Translations under genes and position numbers: made by a program
In this document: in pieces, positions 18,426 to 27,858 of the stretch
Numbering within the stretch: position 1 is the first letter of the stretch
How the letters are laid out: every line of letters begins with the position of its first letter
Origin: Burkholderiaceae bacterium
GTDB taxonomy: Bacteria > Pseudomonadota > Gammaproteobacteria > Burkholderiales > Burkholderiaceae_E
Reading direction: 5' to 3'
DNA: 35,697 bases
Assembly: GCA_021463505.1 (NCBI GenBank)
Contig: JAJTYR010000038.1
Location: 1-35,697, forward strand
Notes under the pieces: generated by a model
Told to the model about the DNA's origin: nothing
What the model saw: the letters and a program-made list of their open reading frames with translations, nothing else
Database searches by the model: none

Positions 18426-21400
18426 TCAATTCAGTGGCGTGGCCGGCGCCGCTGCGGGCCGCCGCGAGCGTGCGCTCACCTGCGGGTCGCTCCACGGGCC
18501 GGTGACCTCGTATTCGTACGAGAAGATCTGTTGCAGCGGCTCGCGCAGCGCCAGTTGCGCGACCAGCGAACCCAGCCCGACCGCGGGATTGACCAGCGCC
18601 CCGTAGGCCAGCGAAGCGAGGGCGGCATTGAGCTCCGGGCGTACCTCGACGACCAGCGCCTGGGTTTCGGCCTCGATGTCGGCCTGGCCGCGGATGCCGA
18701 CCTGGGCGGTCACGCCACGCATGGCGAAGTCCTCGGTGCGCGCGAGGCCCCCATCGATCCGGGCGTTGCCGCCAATGCGGTCGAACGCGAAACCATCGGC
18801 GAACACGTCGCGGAAGTCGAACGCCAGGCGCCTGCGCAGCGACTGCAGGTTCAGCACACCGATCAGCTTCGCGAGTCCGGGATCGGACTTCAGGAACTGG
18901 CCCTTGCCGAGGTCGATCGACAACTCGCCGCCGAGGCTGCGGTAGTCGAGCCGCAGCGGCGAGCCCACCCACCTGACCTGGCCACCCAGCTTCCCGCTGC
19001 CGCCGCGCACCGTCCCCGGAAAGCCGAACAGCCCGAGCAGCGCGCCGGCATCGGCAATCTGCAGATCGAAGTCGAGCGCGGTCGTGCGCCGCACCACGCC
19101 CGGGTGGGTCTGCCAGCTGCCGCTGGCGTTCAGGGTTGCCGCCGGATTGCGGATGCGCAGGCGCTGAAGTTGCCACACGGGCGCGGCGGCGCTGCCGCTG
19201 TTGACCGCCGCGACGTCCAGTGCGCCGAGCCGACGATCGTTCAGGATCAGTTCTTCGGCCGCTACGTCCAGCGCCGGCAACGCCTGCGGCGTTGTCTCGA
19301 GCAGCGCCTCGAAGTCGTCGATGCGGCTGCGCGGGATCTCCAGACGTGCAAAGCGCGCGAAAAGCGTGCCGTGCGTCTCGCCCGGCCGCGATTGGCGCCA
19401 GCTGAAGTAACCGTCGATCTCGCGCGCATGGATGTTGGCGCGCCAGAAGCCGTCGGCCCGCGAGGCACCCAGCACGACCTCGTGCAACGCCTTGCCGGCC
19501 ACCTCCACCGTGCCGGCCACGAGCGAAACGGTGTCGGGCATCAACGAGAAGCTGTCCGCGGCGCCGGCGCGCACGCCTTCGAGCCAGTCGTCGCCGAGCA
19601 GCGCGTTCCACGCGTCGAGATCGATCGCCGATGTCCTGAGCAGCACCGCAAAGCCCGCATCGGGCAGCGTGGGGGCTTCGGCGACCGCGAACGCGCCGCG
19701 CCGCACCCTGAACTGCTCCGAGCCGGGATCGCGCTCGCGCTCGAAAATCAGTCGCACGTCGTCGCGCAGACTCACCGTGAGCAGGTCGCGCGCCGGTCGA
19801 TCTGCCGGCGTGGGCGGTGGTGCCGGCCGCGACTCGATGCGCAGCGGCCACTTCACGTCGGCCGCCTTGGCAAACGGCGCCGGAAGCGTGCTCGCGAGCC
19901 CCTCCAGATCGGAATCGACCGTCAGCGTTGCGGCTCGCCGGCGCACGTCGACTTCGGCACGATAGCGGGCCGCACCGGCCAGGTGTCGCGTGAGCACGTT
20001 GTCGGCCAGGCGCACGATGCCCTCGGCAGGGAGGGTCCCGCGCGCGCGCAACAGGAAGCGGCCCGGCTCGGGCGTGTCGCCCTCGACGCTGAGCGGCCCG
20101 CCGAGCAGCGTGGCCGTCATCGAGCGCAAGGCCAGCCGATCTTCGGTGAATTCGAGCCGGCCTGCCGCGCGCTCGAAGCGCGGCAGCGTCCGGTCGAGGA
20201 CGAGATCGTTGCCCGCGAGCTGCACACTGCCCAGAACCCGTGTCGCGTCGATGTCGTCCAGCGGCATCTCGAAGGCCAGGCGCAGCGTCGCGCTACCGGC
20301 AATCGCCACGTCGCGCGTGAAGTCGTCGATGCGCGCGCGCAGCGGGCTCTCGTTGACGAAGCGCACCATGTCCTGCGCCGGGCCTTGCCCGCTGCCCTCG
20401 ATGCGCAGCAGCGGTTCGTGGAACTCCACGATGCGCGCCCGGGTGGGCGCCAGTGCGACGCCCCACACGCGACCCGAGCGGGCTTCGATCTCCATGCCGG
20501 CGCGCTCGAAGCGCAGGCGCCCCTGGATGCCTTCGATCGCCGGCCATCCGGGCGCATAGGCAAGCGTGGCGTCGACGAGACTCGCTTCGACACGGAATTC
20601 GCCGCTGGCGGGGTCACGGTACGGGAAGTCCTCGAGGTCGCCCGCCAGCACGAAGCGCACGTCGTTCGAGCGGCCCGCGAGGACTGCATCGCGCACCCAG
20701 TGGCGCACCTCCTCGGGAATCTCCAGCGGCAGGTAGCGCGCGGTGCGTGCCGCATCGGCGCGCTGCAGCCGGCCTTTCAGGTCGACCACACCCGCGCCCT
20801 TGCCGCCGCTGCGATAACGACCGCTGACTTCGCCACTGGCATCGGCATTGGCGAACCGGAAGCGCTCGATGATCAGATCGACCTGCGCGGGCGCCCCGTC
20901 GGCCGGCGGCGGTGCAAGCGTCCAGCGGGCCTGTGCCTCGAGCCGATCGAGCGGCACCTCGGGTTCGGCGAACAGCCCGGGGAACCGCAGGACGGCCGAT
21001 CGGCCGTGCAGCGAGACCTGGCCGCCGCGCTCGGTGAGCCGGGCGCTGCCCGAGACGTTGGCGAATCCCGGCCATTTCAACTCGCCGGGACGCGGCAGCG
21101 CCTCGATCCGGCGAAAGCTCAGTCGCTCGAATGCCATCTCGACGCCGAACTGGGCGGGCGCCCGTGCCCCCGTGTCGGCGCGCTCCCCGGAGGGTCCGTC
21201 GGAGCGCCCGCCGGGCCGTGTCCCGGCGCCCCCGTCGCTCGCCCAGTCGATCGTCAGCCGCTCGACGATGCCGTCGACGTGCGTCGACGCGAAACCGGCA
21301 CGCAACGCCTCGGGCAGTGGCAGCCGGCCGAGCAGGCCCGCCATCTCGCCCGCCGCGAAACGATCGAGCGCCAACCGTGCCGCAACCGGCACGCCCAGCG

Positions 21401-22544
21401 GCGACAGCCGCAGCGTCGAGCCCTCGGGGCTCGCCGACAGCGACCATCCCTGCGCGTCCGACACGTGCAGCACCGGCACGGCGACCAGCGTGCTGCCGTC
21501 GGGTTGCCGGCGCGCGTGCGCCTCGGCGGCGAGCGTGCGCAGCGGCAGCGGCTGGCCGTCGATCTCTGCGTCCACGCCGTTCGCCGCCAACTCCAGTCGG
21601 GCGTCGGCCACGGCCCCGCCCTCGAAGTGCATCCGGCCGCTCAGCCGCGCCTGCCCGCCGCGCACCGAAACCGCGGCAGCCGCTGCGGCGATCCCCCACT
21701 GCCCGAGGTGCCGCGCCAGGGCCGCAAGATCGATCTGCGCGACGCCGGCACGGGCGTCGCCCTGCCACTTGCGCCAGGCACCAGCCCCGGCGAACGCGGG
21801 TCGGCGGAATTCGAGCGCGAGATCCACGCCGCTCCCGAGGTCGCCCAGTACCGCTGCCCTCAGCGCAGCCCGATGCAGGCGTCCGTCCGAGCCGAGCGCG
21901 ACGTCGATGTCCTGCAGCACCATCGACTCCCCGGAGAGCCGGTCGTGCCAGTGCAGTTGCGCGTGCCGCAACTCGACGTGACGCTGCGCGAACAGCCGCT
22001 CGAGCCACACCTCGAGCGCCGTGGGCGTATCCAGGTCGACGTCCACACCGACCACCCGCAGCCGTCGCGCGGCAATGCGCTCGATGCGCAGCGTCGGCGC
22101 ATCGATCTCGAGCTGCGCCAATGCAGGCCTGCCGGTCGCCAGCGCGCGCAGCGACAGCACGGCACGAATCTCGGCGGCAGCGAAGGCTTGCTGGCCGTCT
22201 GCGTCGTCGATCGAGACCGTCTGCGCCACCAGACGCGGACGCAAGCCTTCGAAGCCGGTCGTCAGTGCGCCGAGTTTCACCGGCCGGCCGACCGCTGCGG
22301 CGATCCGGCTCTCGATCGCGGGTCGCCATCGGTCCAGGTTGGGCCAGACGTAGTAGCGCAACGCCAGCCAGGACGCCCCGAGCAGGACGATCGACGCGAA
22401 CGCCGCCCAGGCGCTCCAGCGCAGCACGACCCCGGCACGGCGCAACCAGCGCTTGCGCCCGCCGTCGCGCACGGCGTCGGCAACGCCCGCCCGTGCGGGA
22501 TCGACGGGCATTCCGGTGGGGTTCGAAGGAAGCGGCAAGGACAT
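18426..22544 (-). CDS. yhdP: YhdP-family AsmA-like envelope protein
   Basis: The protein has 1372 aa (E. coli YhdP 1266). An N-terminal membrane segment near residues 38-62 (VVLRWSAWAAFASIVLLGAS) anchors a huge periplasmic region. The early block WRPAIESRIAAAVGRPVKLG and the C-terminal AsmA-like block (LNLQSLRRRLAFDFRDVFADG, DFAMRGVTAQVGIRGQADIE, then NPAVGLGSLVAQLALREPLQ) are typical of YhdP. In E. coli YhdP acts with TamB and YdbH in moving phospholipids between inner and outer membrane. I take the ATG at 22544; a TTG three codons earlier is possible. It is the first gene of the yhdP-nit-tldD-DUF748 cluster, and it is divergent from glnE with only 43 bases between the starts, so the two promoters must overlap or lie within the genes. 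Confidence 0.93.
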   Translation of the reverse strand: MSLPLPSNPTGMPVDPARAGVADAVRDGGRKRWLRRAGVVLRWSAWAAFASIVLLGASWLALRYYVWPNLDRWRPAIESRIAAAVGRPVKLGALTTGFEGLRPRLVAQTVSIDDADGQQAFAAAEIRAVLSLRALATGRPALAQLEIDAPTLRIERIAARRLRVVGVDVDLDTPTALEVWLERLFAQRHVELRHAQLHWHDRLSGESMVLQDIDVALGSDGRLHRAALRAAVLGDLGSGVDLALEFRRPAFAGAGAWRKWQGDARAGVAQIDLAALARHLGQWGIAAAAAAVSVRGGQARLSGRMHFEGGAVADARLELAANGVDAEIDGQPLPLRTLAAEAHARRQPDGSTLVAVPVLHVSDAQGWSLSASPEGSTLRLSPLGVPVAARLALDRFAAGEMAGLLGRLPLPEALRAGFASTHVDGIVERLTIDWASDGGAGTRPGGRSDGPSGERADTGARAPAQFGVEMAFERLSFRRIEALPRPGELKWPGFANVSGSARLTERGGQVSLHGRSAVLRFPGLFAEPEVPLDRLEAQARWTLAPPPADGAPAQVDLIIERFRFANADASGEVSGRYRSGGKGAGVVDLKGRLQRADAARTARYLPLEIPEEVRHWVRDAVLAGRSNDVRFVLAGDLEDFPYRDPASGEFRVEASLVDATLAYAPGWPAIEGIQGRLRFERAGMEIEARSGRVWGVALAPTRARIVEFHEPLLRIEGSGQGPAQDMVRFVNESPLRARIDDFTRDVAIAGSATLRLAFEMPLDDIDATRVLGSVQLAGNDLVLDRTLPRFERAAGRLEFTEDRLALRSMTATLLGGPLSVEGDTPEPGRFLLRARGTLPAEGIVRLADNVLTRHLAGAARYRAEVDVRRRAATLTVDSDLEGLASTLPAPFAKAADVKWPLRIESRPAPPPTPADRPARDLLTVSLRDDVRLIFERERDPGSEQFRVRRGAFAVAEAPTLPDAGFAVLLRTSAIDLDAWNALLGDDWLEGVRAGAADSFSLMPDTVSLVAGTVEVAGKALHEVVLGASRADGFWRANIHAREIDGYFSWRQSRPGETHGTLFARFARLEIPRSRIDDFEALLETTPQALPALDVAAEELILNDRRLGALDVAAVNSGSAAAPVWQLQRLRIRNPAATLNASGSWQTHPGVVRRTTALDFDLQIADAGALLGLFGFPGTVRGGSGKLGGQVRWVGSPLRLDYRSLGGELSIDLGKGQFLKSDPGLAKLIGVLNLQSLRRRLAFDFRDVFADGFAFDRIGGNARIDGGLARTEDFAMRGVTAQVGIRGQADIEAETQALVVEVRPELNAALASLAYGALVNPAVGLGSLVAQLALREPLQQIFSYEYEVTGPWSDPQVSARSRRPAAAPATPLN

Positions 22545-22587
22545 GAGCGACAATCCCGCTCAAGCATAACCTTTCGGACCAGCCACC

Positions 22588-25266
22588 ATGCAGTTCCACG
22601 GCGAGCGGCTCTCCGCCTGGTTCCGGCGCGCGCTGCAGTCGTTGTCGGCGAACCTCGGCGAAGAGGCGACGCGCGCGCGGCTCGCCGCGCTCGCGCGCGA
22701 GCCGCTGGACACCGCGGCGATCGCCCGGCTGGCCGCCGAAGTGGCGGTGCCGGACGACACCGGCGCGTCGCTGCGACGCGCACGCACCTGGCTGATGCTG
22801 GCGCTGATCGAGCGCGACCTGGGCGGCGTTGCGCCGCTCGACGAAGTCTGCGCGGCGATGACCGCGTTCGCCGGGCTGGCGACTGCCAGGGCGCTGCGCA
22901 GCGCCGCCGCCGGACTCGCCGCGCGTCACGGCCTGCCGCGCGACCGCCAGCAACGCCCGCAGGATCTGCTGGCCGTCGGCATGGGCAAGGCCGGCGGCAA
23001 CGAATTGAACGTGTCGTCCGACCTCGACCTGGTGTTCGTCTATCGCGAGGACGGCGACACCGACGGCGTGCACGGCACCACGGGCCAGGGTCGGCTCGCC
23101 AGCAGCGAATGGATGCACCGACTGGCGCGCCGCACGATCGAGTTGCTGGCCGAATACACCGTCGATGGCTTCGTGTTCCGCGTCGACACGCGGCTGCGCC
23201 CGAACGGCGATTCGGGCCCGCTGGTGGTCTCGTTGGGCATGCTCGAGCAGTACTTCTATGCGCAGGGCCGCGAGTGGGAGCGCTTCGCCTGGCTCAAGGG
23301 CCGCGTGATCGCCGACTCGGGCCTCGCGGGCGAAGCGGCGCGCCACGACGACGAAGCCGCGCTCGAGCGCGTGGTCACGCCGTTCGTGTACCGCCGCTAC
23401 ATGGACTACGAGGCCTTCACGGCGCTGCGCGAGCTGCACAAGAAGATCCGCGGCGAAGTGACGCGGCGCACGGCCCGCGATCCCGACGCGATCGACGTCA
23501 AGCTCGGCCGCGGGGGAATCCGCGAGATCGAATTCATTGCGCAACTGTTCCAGATCGTGCGCGGCGGTCGCGACCCGGCGCTGCGCAGCCGCAGTACGGT
23601 GGAGACGCTGGCCACGCTGGTCGATCGCGGCCTGTTGCCCGCCGGGGAATCGCAGGCGCTGGTGCAGGCCTACCGGCTGTTGCGCCGCACCGAGCACGCG
23701 CTGCAGTACCGCGAGGACGCGCAGACGCACCGCCTGCCGCACGATGGCGTCGAACGTGACGAAGTGGCCGCGATGCTGCGCCTGGAGCGCGACGAATTCG
23801 ATCACGCGATCGCTGCCGGCACCGAGCAGGTGGCCGGGGTCTTCGACCGCCTGCTGGCCCCCGAGGGTGGGGGCGAGGAACCGGCAGCCGAGGGGGAGGC
23901 CGGCGAGCACGGACTCGACGCCGAGGTGCGCCGCCGTTTCGAGGCGTTTCGCGCCGGCCCGCGCTATGGCGCGGCGCGCCCCGAGACACGGGCGGCCATC
24001 GAGCGCCTGCTCGCTGCCGCGGTCCACAAGGGTGTCGGCGATGCCGGACTGGTGCGCCTGGTCGACCTGCTCGACACCGTCTGCCGCCGCCCCGGCTACG
24101 TGGCACTGCTCGGCAAGTATCCGGAGGCCTTCGGGCGCGTCCTGCGGATCCTCGACTGGGCCAAGTGGCCGGCGGACTACCTGATGCAGCACCCGGTGGT
24201 GCTCGACGAACTGCTCGACGACGAACTGCTCGAACAACCCGACTACGAGGACTGGAGCCAGCAATTGCGCGAGCGCGTCGACGCCGCGCGCCACGATGGC
24301 GAGCCCGACGTCGAGCGCCAGATGGACATCGTGCGCGAGGCCCATCACGCGCAGGTGTTCCGGCTGATGACCCAGGACCTCGCCGGGCGGCTCACCGTCG
24401 AGCGCGTGTCCGACCACCTGAGCGAACTGGCCGACCGGGTGCTCGGGCTGGCGATCGAACTGGTCTGGGCGACGCTCAGGCTGCGCTTTCGCGACACGCC
24501 GCGCTTCGCTGCCGTGGCCTACGGCCGGCTCGGCGGCAAGGAACTCGGCTACACCTCCGACCTCGACCTGGTGTTCCTCTACGACGACGACGACGAGCGC
24601 GCGCCCGAGGCCTATGCGCTGCTCGCCCAGCGGCTCTCGGGCTGGCTGTCGACACGCACCGCGGCCGGCCTGCTGTTCGAGATCGACCTGCGGCTGCGGC
24701 CGAACGGTGCCGCCGGCATGCTGGTCTCGCGGCTGTCGGCGTTCGACGCCTACCAGCGCGAGTCGGCCTGGGTCTGGGAGCACCAGGCGCTCACGCGGGC
24801 GCGCTTCTCGGCCGGCGAGCGCGCGATCGGCGAGCGCTTCGAGGCCATCCGCCGCGCGGCACTGTCGCAGCGCCGCGACCTCGCCACGCTTCGCGGCGCG
24901 GTGCTCGCGATGCGCCGCAAGATGCACGACGGTCATCCGAACCGCAGCGAAGCGTTCGACCTCAAGCACGACCGCGGCGGCATGGTCGACATCGAGTTCC
25001 TGGTGCAGTACCTGGTGCTCGGCCACGCGTGCGACCACCCCGCCCTGCTCGACAACGCCGGCAACATCGCGCTGCTCGGACGCGCGGCCGCCTGCGGGCT
25101 GATCGACGCAGAACTGGCGACGCACTGCGCCGACGCCTATCGGCGCTACCGCCGGCTGCAGCACCAGCTCAAGCTCGACGACGCGCCGTATGCGCGGGTC
25201 GCGCCGGCCGCAGTGGCGGCCGAGCGCGAGGCGGTAATCGCCCTTTGGGAGGCGGTGTTCGGTTAA
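22588..25266 (+). CDS. glnE: Glutamine synthetase adenylyltransferase/adenylyl-removing enzyme
   Basis: The protein has 892 aa. It switches glutamine synthetase off and on by adenylylating and deadenylylating it under control of PII and glutamine. Two nucleotidyltransferase domains are present. The first (adenylyl-removing) has VGMGKAGGNELNVSSDLDLV from about residue 130 and VDTRLRPNGDSGPLV; the second (adenylylating) has YGRLGGKELGYTSDLDLVF from about 645 and EIDLRLRPNGAAGMLVS. The first motif has Ala where most relatives have Leu (GMGKLGG), a mild change. Between them lies the helical regulatory region with LGRGGIREIEFIAQLFQ, and the C-terminus repeats this pattern with HDRGGMVDIEFLVQYLV. 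The ATG at 22588 fits; it has no strong ribosome-binding site. Convergent with the MFS gene, with 7 bases between stops. Confidence 0.96.
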   Translation: MQFHGERLSAWFRRALQSLSANLGEEATRARLAALAREPLDTAAIARLAAEVAVPDDTGASLRRARTWLMLALIERDLGGVAPLDEVCAAMTAFAGLATARALRSAAAGLAARHGLPRDRQQRPQDLLAVGMGKAGGNELNVSSDLDLVFVYREDGDTDGVHGTTGQGRLASSEWMHRLARRTIELLAEYTVDGFVFRVDTRLRPNGDSGPLVVSLGMLEQYFYAQGREWERFAWLKGRVIADSGLAGEAARHDDEAALERVVTPFVYRRYMDYEAFTALRELHKKIRGEVTRRTARDPDAIDVKLGRGGIREIEFIAQLFQIVRGGRDPALRSRSTVETLATLVDRGLLPAGESQALVQAYRLLRRTEHALQYREDAQTHRLPHDGVERDEVAAMLRLERDEFDHAIAAGTEQVAGVFDRLLAPEGGGEEPAAEGEAGEHGLDAEVRRRFEAFRAGPRYGAARPETRAAIERLLAAAVHKGVGDAGLVRLVDLLDTVCRRPGYVALLGKYPEAFGRVLRILDWAKWPADYLMQHPVVLDELLDDELLEQPDYEDWSQQLRERVDAARHDGEPDVERQMDIVREAHHAQVFRLMTQDLAGRLTVERVSDHLSELADRVLGLAIELVWATLRLRFRDTPRFAAVAYGRLGGKELGYTSDLDLVFLYDDDDERAPEAYALLAQRLSGWLSTRTAAGLLFEIDLRLRPNGAAGMLVSRLSAFDAYQRESAWVWEHQALTRARFSAGERAIGERFEAIRRAALSQRRDLATLRGAVLAMRRKMHDGHPNRSEAFDLKHDRGGMVDIEFLVQYLVLGHACDHPALLDNAGNIALLGRAAACGLIDAELATHCADAYRRYRRLQHQLKLDDAPYARVAPAAVAAEREAVIALWEAVFG

Positions 25267-25273
25267 GGCCGGT

Positions 25274-26479
25274 TCACACTGCGATCGACCCGGCGCCGGG
25301 CGTGCGGGCGTCACGCCGCGCCAGCCAGGCGACGAGCCCGATCGCGGCCAGCACGAACGGCAGCGACAGCAGGTTCAGGATCGACCAGCCGTTCACGAAC
25401 AGCAGCGCACCCGATGACGCCGAGCTCGTGATCATCACGGTGAACACACAGGCGTCCATGAAGCCCTGCACCTTGTTCTTCTCGGCCGGCCGGTAAGTGC
25501 TGGTGAGCAACGTCGAGGCACCGGTATACATGAAGTTCCAGCCGACGCCGAGCAGGATCAGCGCGGAGACGAAGTGCATCAGTTCGACGCCCGACAGCGC
25601 GATCGCCACACAGCCCAGCATCAGCACGCAGCCGGCGACGATCACCGGCAGCACGCCGAAGCGGCCGATCAGCGAGCCGGTGACGAACCCCGGCCCGAAC
25701 ATGCCGATCACGTGCCACTCGATCACCAGCGCAGCCGACGAATACGGGAGGCGGCACACTTCCATGGCCAGCGGCGTGGCCACCATCAGCAGGTTCATCA
25801 CGCCGTACGACAGCGCCGCGCACAGGATTGCCACCCAGCAGGCCGGCTGGCGCAGGATTTCCGCGAGCGGGCGCGCCAGGCCCGCCCCCGCGGACTGCCG
25901 TGGCGCCTGCAGTCGCAGCAACTGCGCGAGCAGCAGCGAAGCGACCGCGAACCCGACCAGCGTCAGGTAGGTGCCGGCGAATTGCGTCGGCAACCACTCG
26001 CGCGACCACTTCGACACCTCGGGCCCGATCACGCCGCCGGCGATGCCGCCGGTGAGCACCAGCGAAATCGCCCGCGCGCGGAAGTCGGGGCGCCAGGTGT
26101 CGGCGACGTCGGCCGCGGCGAAGCGCAGGCTCGCGCCGAACGCGTTGTACAGGCCGCAGACGAACGTGGCGGCGCACAGCAGCCACAGACTGCCGATGGT
26201 CATCGCGTGCCAGGCGAGCACCGCGCCCGCGATCGCCGCCAGCGAGCCGGCCGTGTAGCCGGCGCGCCGGCCATAGCGGCGCATGACGGCCGCCGCCGGC
26301 ATCGCCCAGACCGCGCCGCCGAGCACGTAGCCGGTGACCGGAAAGGTCGCGAGAAGCTTGTTGTCGGCCAGTTGCAGACCCGCCAGCCCGTTGACCGCGA
26401 TCAGCGTGACGTTGTTGGTGAGCAGCAGCGCCTGCATCAGCGTCAGCAGGCCCATCTGGAAGCGCAGCGTGGCGAACAT
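25274..26479 (-). CDS. Major facilitator superfamily transporter
   Basis: The protein has 401 aa and about twelve membrane helices spread over its whole length. The cytoplasmic loop between helices 2 and 3 carries the basic MFS signature remnant (MRRYGRRAGYTAGS, near residue 65), and the N-terminal half ends with SLVLTGGIAGGVIGPEVSKW. The C-terminal half has a second six-helix set with GSLIGRFGVLPVIVAG. The transported compound cannot be deduced; there is no dedicated regulator or pathway gene beside it. The ATG at 26479 starts directly in the first helix region. It is divergent from ilvE with 73 bases between start codons. Confidence 0.88.
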   Translation of the reverse strand: MFATLRFQMGLLTLMQALLLTNNVTLIAVNGLAGLQLADNKLLATFPVTGYVLGGAVWAMPAAAVMRRYGRRAGYTAGSLAAIAGAVLAWHAMTIGSLWLLCAATFVCGLYNAFGASLRFAAADVADTWRPDFRARAISLVLTGGIAGGVIGPEVSKWSREWLPTQFAGTYLTLVGFAVASLLLAQLLRLQAPRQSAGAGLARPLAEILRQPACWVAILCAALSYGVMNLLMVATPLAMEVCRLPYSSAALVIEWHVIGMFGPGFVTGSLIGRFGVLPVIVAGCVLMLGCVAIALSGVELMHFVSALILLGVGWNFMYTGASTLLTSTYRPAEKNKVQGFMDACVFTVMITSSASSGALLFVNGWSILNLLSLPFVLAAIGLVAWLARRDARTPGAGSIAV

Positions 26480-26491
26480 GAGGGCCGCAGT

Positions 26492-26520
26492 TTAGCGCCC
26501 GGCGACGCGTTCGCTAGAAT
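26492..26520 (+). promoter_or_regulatory. Candidate promoter of ilvE
   Basis: TAGAAT (26515-26520) matches the -10 consensus in five of six positions. A poor -35 candidate, TTAGCG, lies 17 bases upstream. The predicted start site would give a 5' leader of about 25 bases, which includes the ilvE ribosome-binding site AGGAG at 26541. Confidence 0.4.
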
Positions 26521-26552
26521 GGGCGGCTGCGCGCGAAAACAGGAGAGCTTCC

Positions 26553-27473
26553 ATGTCGATGGCGGACCGCGACGGTCAGATCTGGTACGACGGCAAGATG
26601 GTCGATTGGCGCGACGCCCGGATCCACGTCCTCACCCACTCGCTGCACTACGGGATGGGCGTGTTCGAGGGCGTGCGCGCCTACAGGACGCCGTCGGGCA
26701 CCGCGGTGTTCCGGCTGCCGGAGCACACGCGCCGGCTGTTCAACTCGGCGAAGATCTTCCAGATGAAGCTGCCGCACTCGTTCGACGAGATCGTGCAGGC
26801 GCAGAAAGACGTGGTGCGCGCCAACGCGCTCGAGTCGTGCTACCTGCGGCCGATCGCCTGGATCGGCTCGGAGAAGCTCGGCGTCTCGCCGCGCGGCAAC
26901 ACGATCCACGTCGCCGTGGCGGCCTGGCCCTGGGGGGCGTACCTCGGCGAGGAAGGTCTGACCAGGGGCATCCGCGTGAAGACCTCCTCGTATTCGCGCC
27001 ACCACGTCAACGTCTCGCTGGTGCGCGCCAAGGCGAGCGGCTACTACATCAACTCGATCCTCGCCAACCAGGAAGTCACGGCGCACGGCTACGACGAGGC
27101 GTTGCTGCTCGACACCGAGGGCTACGTCTCCGAAGGCGCTGGCGAGAACGTATTCATCGTGCGCAACGGCATTCTCTACACGCCCGACCTCGCTTCGTGC
27201 CTGGAGGGCATTACCCGCGACTCGGTCATCACCATTGCGCGCGACCTCGGCATCGAGGTGCGCGAGAAGCGCATCACCCGCGACGAGATGTACTGCGCCG
27301 ACGAGGCGTTCTTCAGCGGCACCGCCGCCGAAATCACGCCGATCCGCGAACTCGACGACCGCCAGATCGGCGAGGGACAGCGCGGCCCGGTCACCGGCAG
27401 GCTGCAGGCGGTGTTTTTCGACGCGGTCGGCGGACGCGACGAGCGCTACGCGAAGTGGCTGACGCCGGTCTGA
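26553..27473 (+). CDS. ilvE: Branched-chain amino-acid aminotransferase
   Basis: The protein has 306 aa (E. coli IlvE 309). It is the PLP-dependent enzyme for the last step in valine, leucine and isoleucine synthesis. Visible landmarks are HSLHYGMGVFEGVRAY near residue 30, YLRPIAWIG near 97, the PLP lysine K160 in RAKASGYYINSILANQEV, EGYVSEGAGENVFIV near 190, and CLEGITRDSVITIARD followed by FFSGTAAEITPI. The ATG at 26553 has AGGAG seven bases upstream; a second in-frame ATG two codons later is less well placed. A gap of 23 bases separates it from the zinc-finger gene. Confidence 0.95.
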   Translation: MSMADRDGQIWYDGKMVDWRDARIHVLTHSLHYGMGVFEGVRAYRTPSGTAVFRLPEHTRRLFNSAKIFQMKLPHSFDEIVQAQKDVVRANALESCYLRPIAWIGSEKLGVSPRGNTIHVAVAAWPWGAYLGEEGLTRGIRVKTSSYSRHHVNVSLVRAKASGYYINSILANQEVTAHGYDEALLLDTEGYVSEGAGENVFIVRNGILYTPDLASCLEGITRDSVITIARDLGIEVREKRITRDEMYCADEAFFSGTAAEITPIRELDDRQIGEGQRGPVTGRLQAVFFDAVGGRDERYAKWLTPV

Positions 27474-27496
27474 GCGTGCGCGAAGGAAATCACGCG

Positions 27497-27703
27497 ATGA
27501 GCAATCCCGCGGCCGACCTGCCCCCGCGCGGCATCGTCGAACTCGACGCGACCGATCTGCCGGCGCATTGCCCCAACCCGAAGATGCCGTTGTGGTCGTC
27601 GCATCCGCGCGTCTACCTCGACGTGACCCACGGCGAGGCGGCGCAATGCCCCTACTGCAGCACCGTCTACCGGCTGGCCACCGGCACGCCAGAGTCTCAC
27701 TGA
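27497..27703 (+). CDS. Small zinc-finger (CHCC-type) protein
   Basis: The protein has 68 aa. It carries the four zinc ligands of the CHCC family in order: C and H in the segment LPAHCPNPKMPLWSSHPRVY and two cysteines in AAQCPYCSTVYRL. The fold is related to the mitochondrial complex I accessory subunit NDUFS6. In betaproteobacteria genes of this type often follow ilvE, as here, but the bacterial role is not established. The ATG at 27497 follows AAGGA about nine bases upstream. Confidence 0.9.
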   Translation: MSNPAADLPPRGIVELDATDLPAHCPNPKMPLWSSHPRVYLDVTHGEAAQCPYCSTVYRLATGTPESH

Positions 27704-27858
27704 TCCTCCACGCCCCGGGGCGGGCGCCGCCCGGCCCGGGCGCTTCGATCGGGCTGGCGTGAACAAAGTCGGCGTGTGACGCCCGCGTACTCGCCACAAT
27801 GGCGCTCTGGCGTACGATCCCTCCAGAGAACCAGAATGTGCCCGGCCGGGATTCCCGC

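Noticed and set aside
18171-23759. A very long plus-strand open frame (over 1800 codons) opposite yhdP, and similar long frames at 522-2993 and 2998-5349 on the minus strand
   Set aside because: These are antisense or out-of-frame readings of recognised genes. Their translations are Arg/Ala/Pro/His-rich and match no family; in GC-rich DNA stops are rare in such frames.
27704-27780. GC-rich inverted repeats after the zinc-finger gene, considered as a terminator or a structured RNA
   Set aside because: The stems are short and imperfect and no T run follows. Such sequences are common by chance at this base composition.
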